A stretch of 64,000 nucleotides of DNA from Schistosoma haematobium (lineage: Eukaryota; Platyhelminthes; Trematoda; Strigeidida; Schistosomatidae), in assembly GCF_000699445.3 (NCBI RefSeq), contig NC_067195.1:22313787-22377786 (forward strand), written 5' to 3'. The stretch's first letter is position 1. The number at the start of each line of letters is the position of its first letter. This document shows, one piece after another, positions 35,885-48,489 of this stretch. The notes beneath the pieces were generated by a model, which did not search any database, had not been told where the DNA came from, and was given only the letters and a program-made list of their open reading frames with translations. The position numbers and the translations under genes were made by a program.

Positions 35885-38800
35885 CTGATAATTCGAATTG
35901 TGTTTTCCTTTTTTAAATTTTACTACGAAAAATGTATGTTGTTTGTAAGGAGAATAAAGTATTACTAAGTACGTAAATTAAACGCTTATCATGATAGTAA
36001 CCTGGTGATCAAACTACATAAATTATTGATAGTTTTCAAAGAATGTGTAAGTATATAAGTAGTTATAGTTTGTTAAAGAAGAGTATACTATTATTGTTAT
36101 TGATGTTTGTCATTCAGTGTTAAGTATCTAGATCTAGAAAAACTGTTTTACCGTGATTAACACACGTTTTTACATTCCTTTTTGCCAAAGTTTAAAAATC
36201 CAGTGCATATTATAATGTATACCATTTGATTCGTAAATAGTTAATAAATATCACATACACTTGAACACATCGCTTGAAAACAATAAAATTATCATAATTT
36301 CATTATCATTATTTATACTGTAAAGCACAATAGCCAAGTAGTTAAAAATTATTTTTATATACTATATCCCATGTTCAAATAATTTATTGAAAACTATAAA
36401 AGTGAGACCCATATAAGGCGACTCTGGTGTTAATACTGTAACTTCTTATTTCCTTTGTTTAAATTAATTTCCTTCTAAACTTTCAGTTCAATCCGATGAA
36501 GCATAAACTATGCTATAAATAGAGAATATACAAGTAACACGGAACAATGATCTCGGAAGTCGTTTTATTTTTTCAAGCAAAACTAGTCTATTGACTAGTA
36601 CAATACATAAAGTTAATGTTTGAATTTTTTCCGAATTCCTGATACAAATAAATGATTTCGTAAACAGACATTAAACTGTAAATGATACACACGAGTTCAT
36701 ATGATACTACGGCAATATTAAACACTGCCAATGATTTACGATATGTCACATAAAGAAATAAAGGTAACAACAATACTTTGGTAGTACAAATCGGCTTGTT
36801 TCACATTAATATCAATAATAATTATAGCTTTATTTATTATTAGAAATTTGTTACTTTGGGAAATTTTCAGCACCGGTTGTTCATGATTGCAACAAAGTCC
36901 TATCTAACATAAGTTCAAGAAACCAAATTTTATGAAATTTAAATCCAATTAAAAAAGTTCCCTACCAGTTCAGATGCTACAGTTGCATTTTCTATTCATC
37001 ATTTATAAAATGCATACATTCAGATGTACTAATCCTTTTTTGAGTAATAAACAAAGAGGGAAATATCCCAACCACTGCAGCGTTCTTCATTCACTTTTTT
37101 TTCAGCATTTAGTACCTCAATAATAACATTTGCACAGTTGGAAAACAGGTAGTTTAAACGTCTGAGTAAACCTCCCTGTCGGTAATTTTGTTAAAAACTA
37201 TTTATTATTCATAGATTAGCGGTGAACTAAATCTCTTATTCGGATGTTGTAAAGTATAGTAACTAAGTGTTAGAGAAAAAAGCAAATCCTCATAAATAAA
37301 GTGTATCTGTTAGTCACCAATTGAAATGCCCCAATATTTAGTGCAATGCGCTGGTCAATAAGCTGTTAACTTCAGTTTACCAAATCATGTAAGCAATCAA
37401 AGTTAGTTTTATCAGTCTGCGGTTCCAACAAAACTAGAACTACACTTTTACCTAAGTTATTTATAATCAACAAATATACCTTTAACTGTCATTCACTAAA
37501 TGTTTTTTCTTTCAAGGATTTATTGATTAAGAAATTTACTTTATTCTTTCTCTGTTTATAATACCAGTAAATATCTTCAACCCTTAAATAGTTTAATTCA
37601 GCTACATATGGACCTGGGAGAGTATCAGTTATAAACTAAACAGATATGGTCTCTTTATTTCATTTTTTGTATTACAAAACTGTCTAGTTGTTAAGGCTTA
37701 AATAGTTTGACTTCATCCACATCATAACAGGTTTCTGTGATTTTCATTGTGAATTCAAACTATTCTATTAGATCCAGTATAATCTTTTGTTAAAATAATG
37801 AGTTATTTATTGGAACAATGACACAATAAGATAAATTTAATTACAGTCAGCAACATCCATTATCATAGTTATAAGATATATGTTTGATAATCACGAAGAT
37901 AAAAATGATTACGGAACATCTGTATCATAGTTTGATAAATTGATGTACAGTTTAATATTCATATTCACATTTGATCAGAGATTAAGAGTATTATTTTCAA
38001 CTATTTATCAAAGTACCGGTTTATTAAAATTATATAGTTTACAAACACCAAGTTGACTTAACATGAACAAAACTGTTATCAACATTACCATAAACTTCAT
38101 TCATAGTTTATTGTTGCATAACAGACTAGCATGTGTTTACTATTATACATTGTTGTGATGACATCATTTCCAACATCGATCTACTAAATATCAAAGTCAA
38201 AATGAATGAAATTTGCCATAGAAACAAAATTTTATTCAACTTGGTTAACTAAATTTTATTGAAATATTGCTAAAAAATATGTACGTGTTCTTTTTTCCAT
38301 AATTCGATGGTAATTTAATATCACAAAAATGGTAAGCTGATACAATTTAATATTGTTCAACGTTGACAAGGGTCTACTTGTGCCATAATTCATAGAATTC
38401 CATTTACCTATTCATTGATAGTAACTAAAATGTTTTGCAATTAAACACAACTAATTGTATCAATTTGAAAGGTTATAGGGTTTCGTGTTTACTGTTTAGT
38501 CTTTAGTTGTGCGAACTAGAATGGATGATTGTTTAGTGTTTTTTGATTTTCAGAGATCTTCCAATTAGCTTACGTTTGTGAAGCAGACTATTTCATTTTA
38601 CACATATATTTAGATTTCCTCAAAGAAATCTAACATGGAATCAGTTTCTTTGTTTAGCTGACTTGCATTCAATTTATTGTTTAAAAAAAAAACTAAGTAT
38701 TTTAAGTGATTATTTATCATTACCTGTTTTGTAACTAGTTTAGTAAAAAGAACGAGAACCATATTACGTTTAAAGATGTTTATTTCTCTGAATGCCTTAG

Positions 38801-40700
38801 ATCAATCTGTTATGTACTTCAAGGCTATATATACATATACATATATAGAAATGGATTGACTTTCTTCCTAGTAAAGACACTAAAACGAATTATAATTGTT
38901 GCGTTATATGATTACTTGTTTCTTAATTCTAAGTGGGTTAATTTAAAATCAAACCAGTATGAATGCTTTGTAATTTATTCATTAAACAATCTAATTAAAC
39001 TAGCGATAAATATTATAAATAACTATGATGTATTTTATGATTGAAAACATTCAATGAAAAATATGAATTAAACTATGTACTTCATATTGATGATTAAAAG
39101 TTATCCATAAACATTAGAAAATTCATAACCATGACAACTGAACAAGAAATTATCCACTGTTAACCGGAATTCCAAGTCAAATGATCAAGGTTTCAAACTT
39201 TCCTGTTGATTTTTAGCACTGACAAGCATTTATTCTATATTTTTTGATTTTTTCAGTTAGTTCCCTTAGACAATTGGAAAGCATCCTGATCCTTCATTTG
39301 TTTAACTAAAATGTCAGGGCTTTTCAAAATGAAACAAATTTCTAATTATTTCTGCAAACCTATGAAGTTAAAAAAGACATTCAATACTATTAGGTTTTGT
39401 TATCAATCTTCGATTAACTTTGTATAACCAACATTTTGTTGACAATTGATAGTCTTTTCTAGAATCATTTAAAAATGACTGAATCATTCCATGAGAATAC
39501 GAGCAAAATCAATTGGAAATAATTTTTATCAGGAATCAAGAGTAGGCAGAGGACTAGTTTAGCCCTAAGAGACCTAGACAGTCATTTTGGTTCCATTTGA
39601 ATATATAACAATAAAATAACTGCGGTTGAAATTTATCACTTAAACTCACCACCACATTCTCAAACAAATCTTCCCATCTTTCCCTTCGTAATTTTTAAAC
39701 CCGTCATTCAAGAATATGAACAATTTCAAAAATGGTCTGACAGGTTATTATTGCTTGGAAATAGATATAAAAGTCAGTGATTTATGTAGTGGTTACCTTT
39801 TTACTAACAATGCGTTGCAGTAAACACAATATCACTAGTTTTGATTCAATTTTGAAAGTAGTTACAGACAGGGAAACTTTTTTCTTAAATATTACCGTAT
39901 TTCATACATTTTGGCGAAAAATGTGTATACCTAGATATTTCTAGGCATTTTGATAACACCTATAACAATCACTATTTTTCAAAATAAATGTAGTTTCATC
40001 TTCAAAATTTATCACTGAGTGTGAACAAACAAACAATAATCGTCTTAATATCCTCTACTTGGGATTACTTAACTGATTTCTAATTATAATCGTACACGAG
40101 ATCACACCTATGACCTTCAGGTAACTTAACAAGTCTGACACATTTAGATAACTGATCAAGGAACTAATAGTCCGCACTTATAAGTTAATTTCCAATGTTG
40201 CTTTATTAAATTATTCAGTAATCACAGTTAGCTTTCATCACAACAATTTAAAATTTTCTTGGTTTCCGTGACCCAAATAGTGAAAATTCAACAATAATCG
40301 CAAACCCCCCTATATTAATCATAAGATGTTTATTTTTGATGTGGAATACTTAAATTAAAGAAGTTAGTCTATTGTTTGTTTGTTGCCTTCTTAACTTAGT
40401 CGAATAATTTTAATCTTATGGTGATCACTTTATTCATCATCCCTGCGTTTAAAAAATTCGCTGTCTTGTATGAACATTTTCATCATCATTATTTTTTCAT
40501 AAGTAACAAATTCACTGGTTTTCTAACCAGTCATATTACTCGAAATAAAAAGAACTCTCACCATTAGAAAATTCATGACGGTACGGTAAGAAATTTCATC
40601 CAATAGAATGATTACAAAAGCATCACACCTAACCCCACTCAATTTTGATTGGCTGGATATTAGAATTATCAATTCCCTTATTTTTTTATCCTTATCTTTT
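35885..40700. other. Non-coding DNA, nothing recognised
   Basis: No supported exon or repeat; several minus- and plus-strand frames of about 60 codons are Asn/Ile/Tyr-rich and typical of chance frames in AT-rich DNA. An A/T purine-pyrimidine TATACATA run lies at 38,826-38,848. Confidence 0.5.
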
Positions 40701-40702
40701 GG

Positions 40703-40710
40703 TATAAATA
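40703..40710 (+). promoter_or_regulatory. TATA box of the two-exon gene
   Basis: TATAAATA lies 52-59 bp upstream of the ATG at 40,762, which would put the start of transcription near 40,735 and leave a 5' UTR of only about 25-30 bases. The position is right, but TATA-like strings are common in this DNA; the gene downstream is what makes it credible. Confidence 0.5.
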
Positions 40711-40761
40711 ACCAGGTGGTATATGACACGCGACAATTAACACTCGTTTATTGTAGTCAAA

Positions 40762-41993
40762 ATGGTCATGGATTCAGAAATCAGTTTTCCAGCTAGACAG
40801 TTATTCACATGTTCCAGCAATTGTACGATGGATAAAACACTTTTTACCAAAAGAAGGCAACAGGAAGCTGATAACGCTATGAAGTCATCGACTGAGCGAT
40901 TTCAAAGGATGTATGACATTAATATTAACTGTTTCACACCAAATTATGCGTCGAAAACGCCATCACCCATATCTGATTATACACACTTTAACGGGACAAT
41001 GAAAAATTTACCTAAATGTTTATCAACTCCGGCAGTTATCGCTGAAAACAATGATACTAAGAGCAGTAATTCATGTGATCGCTGGCGATGGGAGCTGATA
41101 AGTACAAAAAATCAATATATACCATCGTTTTATTTGGGCAAACAATACCATTCAGATACTTGTGTCTCAATAGATCAGCATGACAGTACCCAAGTGCTCC
41201 AAACACCAATAAAACAAATACGTTATGCGAAAGCAAGTAAAGTGAAGAAGGGAACAAATGAACTTTTGGCCTCACAACATAGCAATTTATTGAAAAGTAA
41301 TGTAGAGAATTCAAAGAAAAATAAACTTATATCGACCAAAATTAACTCATGGAATTTACCTGTGAAAAAATGGCCTCAAAATCTTGCTCACACTGTAAAA
41401 CATACACCTTTAAATCATGTTTTGGAACGATCATATTCACTTACGACGTTAAATACTTCTACATTAAACAAATTAAATGTATCGAATTCAATTATTTCAT
41501 ATAGAACTGTGAATTCACTTCAGGAACTACTGGTTAATGAATCAGTACCCTTTAATTCATACACAAAATATGGAATTCGTAAACATGAAACACCAGAAAG
41601 TGGGAAAATCGTCTATCCTATTACGAAATATAGACAAACAACGTTACTAGGTAAGTATAAAGGATGTTACAGATGTTTTCACAAGGTCATTAACATCTGA
41701 AATGTTTTGTGATTGATGGATTTAATCAGCTAATATAACAAATGTTACTTAAAATATATTTACCGAACTGTTTGATTGTAATTATTTTTTATAAATGAAG
41801 ATGAATTTGTTCATTACAGACTTCTGTATGTAGGAATTATGTAAGAAGCAAAGACTTAGATGATAATTTATGAAGTTTGCTATCTGATCAGATACTAACT
41901 GAAAATATTTATTGTTTAAATTTTTCAGAAATCCTTCCTAAATGGCGTGAGCAGGCGGAGAAACTACATTTATCAGAACAAACAATATTGTAA
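40762..41993 (+). CDS. Two-exon gene for a 317-residue Ser/Lys/Asn-rich protein of unknown function
   Basis: Coding parts are 40,762-41,650 and 41,929-41,993. The 278-bp intron starts GTAAGT and ends TTTTTCAG; the codon split G|AA becomes Glu, and the second exon then adds 21 residues (…ILPKWREQAEKLHLSEQT…) before TAA. Start: AATGG context at 40,762, with a second in-frame ATG two codons on; no earlier in-frame ATG near the TATA box. The protein is basic, hydrophilic, rich in Ser, Thr, Asn and Lys, with no signal peptide, membrane segment or domain I know; a run near residues 105-125 (DRWRWELISTKNQYIPSFY) and the amphipathic C-terminus look most conserved. Codon use and GC are clearly above the flanks. 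An alternative acceptor at 41,819 would add only DFCM and stop. It may be a rapidly evolving or lineage-specific gene; I would not guess a role. Confidence 0.8.
41651..41928 (+). other. Intron of the two-exon gene
   Basis: 278 bp, donor G|GTAAGTATA, acceptor TTTAAATTTTTCAG|A. A second acceptor-like TTCATTACAG ends at 41,819. Without splicing the frame reads on to a stop at 41,698-41,700, giving a 312-residue read-through form. Confidence 0.8.
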
Positions 41994-42458
41994 CTTTCTT
42001 GATATATAAGTGTCAAAAATCTATTGAAAACAAGTAAGTTCACTTTATTTGCTTTGCGTAATTTAATTCTTTGAATGGTATGGTTACCAAATATATAGTA
42101 AATGGACTGTTTATTAATCCTAAACATTAGCTAAAATGGGAAAACAACCGATACAGTCTATCTGCTCAAAATTTACGACTCAAAATTTTTAACTTATATT
42201 CACTTTAGATATGCGTGTACCCAGTACGATGTTTTATGGTGTACATTGTACATAATGTATTGTTTTTACTTAGTTTACGATATTTATCAAGCGATTCAAT
42301 TTGGGGTGAGTTGAGATCCACCCAAAGTTTTAATACTTCCGTTCAACTCATTTGACTACTTGTAAGTAGTATAAATTGCCGAGTACAAAGATAAAAAAAT
42401 TATGCTACTTTGAGACTGTATGAGACAGAAAAATATGTTTTGTAACGTTTAGGAAACC

Positions 42459-42464
42459 AATAAA
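42459..42464 (+). promoter_or_regulatory. Possible poly(A) signal of the two-exon gene
   Basis: AATAAA 466 bp after the stop at 41,993. No AATAAA that I noticed comes earlier on this strand, but the hexamer is frequent here and the call is tentative. Confidence 0.3.
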
Positions 42465-45400
42465 TATATATTATTCAGTCAAAAGTGAAAACCTACATTA
42501 TGAATTTTTATGAAAAGATAAATATCAATCACAAATAATTGAATGGCAATATTGGTTACTAAGTGGTTTATCCAATGTTACAGACCTTTGTCGCAAACTG
42601 AGACATTTTCTGATCATGTGAATAATAGTCGATCACTTGAATTGATGCACATAGTGTGGTCACGTGGAAAATACTCTCATAAATCGGATTATCAACAATT
42701 GGGCTCAAATTGATAAAACACCGACCAGTGAGAATAATCGAGTTATACTATTTGATACAAGATGAATTTGATTAAATATCATTCGGAACATAAATAATCT
42801 CAAGATATCTGTTTCCGTAGCATTTCATTAGCATGAGAAACTAAGGCCTCACTACGAAATTTATTTGTCTTTTGTTTTATCACTAACTTCATATAACTCT
42901 GACCAACCATTGTGTATGAGCAAATAAATTTGTCTACATAAATCTTGACAAATAACCTAATCGGCAATTAAGTGATCTGATTTTCATTAAAATTTTAAAA
43001 CTTAAATTTATAGAGAAATATGAACTGAAGTAGTGCTTGCAATTTATTTCCACTCAGGTAACTACCAACCATATAATCCTATTGAATTAATTTTTACCAT
43101 TGTTGAATTCATTTACCCTCTAGAACTAAAGTAAATTGGTTAAATTGAACACATTCTGATACAAGGAAATTTTTTCCCAATTTAAAAGAACCTTCCCTTT
43201 TTATTAGCTGAACAATAGGTGATTTAATTAGATAAGTTAATGAAAATATTCCATTTCTTTCTGTTTTCAGGTTTTTCTTAGGTAATCAACTGGCTTCATT
43301 TCTTCACGGAATGTGATGTGGCGTCTCAATATGTACAAATTAAATAAATGTCTTTCAAAATGTTCATTATTGAAAAGTGATTGTTATAATTATCAGTAGT
43401 ATAATGATGACAAGATCAATATGATAACAATCAAATAAGATAGTCTATTACTCATTATATATTCAATTATTATCTGTTTCAATACTCAAATCTAATACTG
43501 TTCTCTCTATATTGTCAATATAAACTTTGATGATACAAATAATATATAGGGAAAGATTATTCTACCCTCCCCGTCTAATGATTAATAATATACTGAGATC
43601 TGATTACTTTCATGTACATAAATGAAGAATAACTATAATGATTTGTAAATATTATGCTTTTTTTCATACCTGTACTTTTGTTAAATTTATCTGTATAATA
43701 TTTGAATAATTATTGAAATAAATTTTAATTAAACCATTAGTTATTTGAAAAAGGAAAAAAGACAATGAAGGGACTTTGTAAAATAGTCTTAAACGATACA
43801 AAATAACATGTAACCCGATAAATCAGGGTTCTATTAAATATTTTCAAGTATATCTGTAATGTAGTTACTTAAATGTGAAACATTGGTGTTTTTAACATAG
43901 GAATTCTCGTTGAAGGATGCTGGATAATGTACATAGTGATTATACTGATTACCATGAACAGTTTAGTTAATAGGCGCCACAGAAACGGATTTATAGTTTT
44001 GATGAGCTTCAACTTCAAAGCGACTGGTTTAAAACTTTTGATAAGGGAAAAGTGATGGCTTACTGAATAACTGGTCAACTTTATCATTGAATGTAACTGG
44101 AATAAAAATTAAGTTCTATGTTTTGTCAAATTAATCATGTATATTTTCGTCATAAGATGAATCTTATAATATCATTAGTGAAATGAATAAATTAAACAAT
44201 ATAATTCTTTTCTAGATTATCCAATACATGATTCCATATAATCGTTTAACCTAAATACTGTTGGTAAGTCTTGTCCAAGAATAAGCTAGCCGGTCAATAG
44301 TTCACTCCAATCAAATTGATTTTCAGGTTGTTAACGTTTCAAAGTAATAGGTGAAGTCTATTTAAAATCTAACAAATTCACTGAAACTTTGCCTAAACTA
44401 TCCTTTTTAAAAAAGTAATTAGATTTTGACATGATGAACTAGAAATCCCATCAAATTACATATATATTTCTATAAAAGTTTTATATTATTCGCCTTCGTT
44501 ATATCTTGACATTTTTAGCTTTATATGTGATCTAAATATGAAGATATGCTATGATAAATGTTCAGTTTTGATGGTTACAACTAAACGATTAATGCATCAC
44601 TTTGTACTTTGTGGAAGACCAATCCTGCCTATAAAATTAAGTTATTTGCATTTTTATTATGAGAATAAATGGTTATTCAGTCCTTGTAGTTAACAAAAAC
44701 CTAACTTGCATTTGACTCCATAATTCTATGAGCCGTGTTTTTAAGATTTAATAATTAGTTATCCATAGTAATTAGCCAAAAACTAGAGTTGTCAACTAGC
44801 TGACACTTAGTCGACAAGGTATATTTACGACTTTTCAAACTTATTTTTATCGAATAATCCGAAGCTAGACCATTCATTATCGAACATGGAAAATAGATAT
44901 CTAAAGTGAAACTGTTTATTTAGACTTAGGTGCACAGTTAAAATAATATAATCTCTTAACCTTGGCAAAAATCATTTTATTCACAATAAAGAGAATGAAC
45001 CATAAAAATTATTGGATCAAGAATGTGATTTGTCATGACGATACTTAAAAAACTTAATTTAAGTAGACATAAACAATAAGAATTTACCTGTATTAAAATT
45101 GGCACTTATAGTAAACTAATTACTTATCGATCCAAATAATAAAACTCCATTCACTAGGGTAGTGAGAATCCATGACTACCTATCATCCAAATGCCATTTT
45201 TTAAGATAATTCTAATCACGAACTGATAACAACTGCAGTCATTCGTTTCTAGTTTGGAGCCTTCCAAAAGTGGACTTCCGCGACTGTACACAAAATTCAA
45301 CCCAAAGCCTTCTGGTTGGAAAATGATCACAACAGTAGACCGGTAATCAACAATCTAGACGTCAGTCAATAAGTTGGTTTTGCCTTCAGTGGAATAATAG

Positions 45401-45670
45401 TCACTTCCAATCAATCAAGAATAAAGAATGTTACAAGCGATAGATAACTGAATAGTGGCAATTATCACGTTTGTCTGGTCTTTCAACGTTGACCAGATCC
45501 TATCAATTACAGTTTAATTTGGTCATTCGTCCACGTGATTCTGTATTGAGTACACCATGTTCAAATGTTAGATGTTTAGGAGGTGGTCTGCAGCATAAAC
45601 TTCAACAACCTGAAACATGTGTTATCATGATCGAAATATCATTTAGAATGTATGTTTTCAAGGAAAAATG
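42465..45670. other. Non-coding DNA, nothing recognised
   Basis: No supported gene. The stretch 45,150-45,640 is less AT-rich and may contain an old repeat or exon; a 66-codon frame at 45,471-45,671 has no splice support. Confidence 0.5.
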
Positions 45671-45679
45671 ATAACGAAT

Positions 45680-46018
45680 TTCAGTTGGCTCATGAATTCA
45701 ACCGTAAAATTGCTAAAATCACTACAAAACCCCTTCTGATAATAATCATCATATGCCCACTAGTGACTGGCTTCAAGAAGTGTTTCCTGGAGTTCTAGTG
45801 AGAAACAATGACCAGTGCAGTACAATCGGGTCTCTTGTGAGATATTAACTCACTGAAGACAATAGTGGACGGTGGCTCAATTTCATGAATTTGTTGAAGT
45901 TAGACATTAACACGGTTGGATGACGGCTCAGTGGTGTAGAAACTGAGTGTTTGCGCACGATACTGATAGGTCCTGTGTTGCAATCTCGCGAGGCGGAATC
46001 GTGGATGCGTTATGTGAA
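45680..46018 (+). mobile_element. Family B SINE, permuted copy: tail, leader, tRNA head
   Basis: The order is tail first (ctcatgaattcaacc … aaaaccccttctgat, 45,690-45,741), then leader (cactagtgactggcttcaag, about 45,759-45,778, through the tctcttgtgagatattaactcactgaagac block), then tRNA-like head (GGCTCAGTGGTGTAG, 45,927-45,941; degraded B box gtgttgcaatctc) and the GTGGATGCG block at 46,004-46,012. It stops there, exactly where the hammerhead would begin. The hammerhead is absent; the copy starts and ends on either side of it. Confidence 0.85.
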
Positions 46019-46019
46019 A

Positions 46020-47255
46020 TTATCTGCTTATGAACTTAACTAACATGGGTTTAGTAATGGTGTACATCACAAACACATAGATTTGCTTAAGGGTGTTATT
46101 ATTAATTAAGGAAATAGTTATCCGTCGCTAACAGTTGAGTTTACTTTACTTCATAATAAATGAACACTATAATTTAATTGCATTCACGAGTAGCACTAAC
46201 TTAATTTAACCAGTACTATGTAATAACATATTACTTACGGTGCACATTAATCATAAATGAACTTCCCCCTCTTTTTTCAGTACATTCGCAGAATTATGTA
46301 AAAATTATGTGTAGACGTTACATTTTCTTGGGTCACAGAATTTTAGCTTGAAAAAATGTAGCTTTTAATATTAAATCATTCATGAGAAAATTTTAAGTAT
46401 TAGACAAGCTAATCCATTCAATGATAAGTATTCTTTGATAGACAGGCGTGCAAAATAGTTAAAAAAGAAAAACCATTGACATGTAAGTAAGTAGGTAGAT
46501 AGTTAGATGGGTTAGCATAATAATACCATAAAACATTTGTCAATTTTCGTATGTATCCTAAAAGTGATAATAATCTTTTTAAAATAAGTAAGTGGGAGCC
46601 ATTAAATAGGCGAGTAAGTCAACGGAGAAAATATATATTCAATTTTTATGGTAAAATTAGAAAAAGAAACCAATCAACTGGTGATTTCCACTAGCTGATC
46701 ACAAATTCGTCTTTTATTTTAGGGGGAAAAGAGGTCATAAAACACATGTACCTGACAAAATTTTTCTTTGCAAAAATATAGATATAATTTATGTATGTAT
46801 AAATTATCTACTCTTCTAAAGCGTATTTACTCGCGTGTTTGTGTGTATCAAAGTGAATGTTGACATCTAGGGTGGGGCATATTTCTAACATAAGAGGATA
46901 AAGTGAGTATTTCTTTTTATCTTCAGGAATGATCAACTGTTTTTTTTAAAATTCACATTCATCAGTATAGAAGTGTAACTTCTATTTTTTTTCGTTATCT
47001 GGGTCAAATATTACAAAATATTGATAGATTGACAAGATATTTTACGTTCTGTTGTTCATTTATAAAATAAACTATCGCGTATATATCATGCCAAACCTCC
47101 TACAAAACCAAACAAACACACCTGTAAATTTAATTCCCATGAAAATTAAACAAATATCTAAAATACTCTGCTAATAATTTAAAATGATATATGTTTGGTG
47201 TGTGATTAATTTTCCGAAATAATTAAGTCTTAAATTTCTTTTTAGATGTGTTATT
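46020..47255. other. Non-coding DNA, nothing recognised
   Basis: Unique AT-rich DNA. No supported frame or repeat. Confidence 0.5.
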
Positions 47256-47261
47256 TAAACC

Positions 47262-47384
47262 CGCTGAGGAGTCCCACAATAGGACGAAACGGCCGTCCAG
47301 TGCTTCCAGGTTTTCCATGGTGGTCTAGCTTCAACTGACTCATGATCTTAACCATTGAAATTACTACAATCTTCACAAAACCCA
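47262..47384 (+). mobile_element. Family B SINE, truncated exactly at the hammerhead
   Basis: Begins ccgCTGAGGAGTCCC and continues through an intact GGACGAAACGGCCGTCC, the cagtgcttccagg block and the tail to aacccatctgat. Core boxes and cleavage triplet are intact (CTGAGGA, GAAA, GTC), but the 5' strand of stem I and everything before it are missing, so it cannot fold fully. The 5' end lies 2-3 bp from the first core base. Confidence 0.88.
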
Positions 47385-47389
47385 TCTGA

Positions 47390-48350
47390 TATTAAATAAA
47401 TGATTGAATAAACTAATTCCACGATTATAATTACGAGATATTTCCTAGAGGTAGTATTAAAGCTAGATGATTGTCATCATGAAAAAGATATCAGTTGTTA
47501 AAAAACAGAGTAGGATACACAGGTACATGAAGGTTGACAGCTAGTGTGACTAATGTAAGTTTGTTGGGAATTTACTGATTGGAAAAAAAAACTCATATAA
47601 AATCGATAAACAGAGTTACAAATTATTCACCGAATCTTTACAGTTTAAAGAGTTTTTTAACTTTAAGATTTCAAAAAGTTTAACGAAATTTGATTTTATA
47701 TCATTGAAAATCTTTTCTGTACTTTCCGTGTAATGTAAACGTAACATCAACATGGAAGATATGTTTTAATTATGGGTATTTATTATGAACAAGGTAACCA
47801 TGCGTTTAGAGATGAGTATGTAAATATATTTGATAGATTCGGATATCATATTTAGGTGATTTGAACTGGGATTTTGTGAGTTGGATACTTTTATGCAACT
47901 GAGTCACTTGATAAACATTTGTAAAGACAAAATAACGAACAGTGTAGTATAAGATGAACTCATTTTATTTGATATGCTCCAGGTCATCCACATACAGACT
48001 GATTTGTATAAATAATTGAAATGGTTTACAATGGTGATTTTATGTGTAACGTGTAGGGAAAATTTATTTATTTTACTAGTCAAAAGAAATAATTAAAAAT
48101 ACTTTCCATTTCTAACAATTTCAATATATAGCTGAACGGATTAAACGAGAAAGTGACGATGATGTAATTGGATATAGGATAGTGATTGTCTGGTTGATTT
48201 ACTAATAATATAATCAAAGATAATAATATTGAAAAAAAGGGTTCAAAATTCTAGTATTATTCTAGTTCACTATACACTGTACCAAAAAGGTGGACTTATC
48301 ACCATATAAAGTTGGTATTTTCATTTTAACTTGAAATATAAATAGTTATA
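47390..48350. other. Non-coding DNA, nothing recognised
   Basis: No supported feature. Confidence 0.5.
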
Positions 48351-48356
48351 ACTGAG

Positions 48357-48482
48357 ATCATGAACCACTCAATTTTATATTACCATTGAAAACCTGGAAG
48401 CAATGAATGGTCGTTTTGTCCTAGTATGGGACTCTTCAGCAGAGCATATCCACGATCCCGCACGTGGAACTCGAATAGTTAG
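48357..48482 (-). mobile_element. Family B SINE, 5'-truncated degenerate copy
   Basis: On the minus strand it holds the end of the tRNA-like head (about 48,455-48,480), the hammerhead block (48,395-48,445; CTGAAGA kept, GAAA changed to AAAA) and the tail to TCATGATCTC. The plus-strand frame over it is a shadow. Confidence 0.8.
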
Positions 48483-48489
48483 AAAGAAA

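Noticed and set aside
45471..45671. 66-codon plus frame in a less AT-rich stretch
   Set aside because: No start context or splice sites; it could be part of an unknown repeat.
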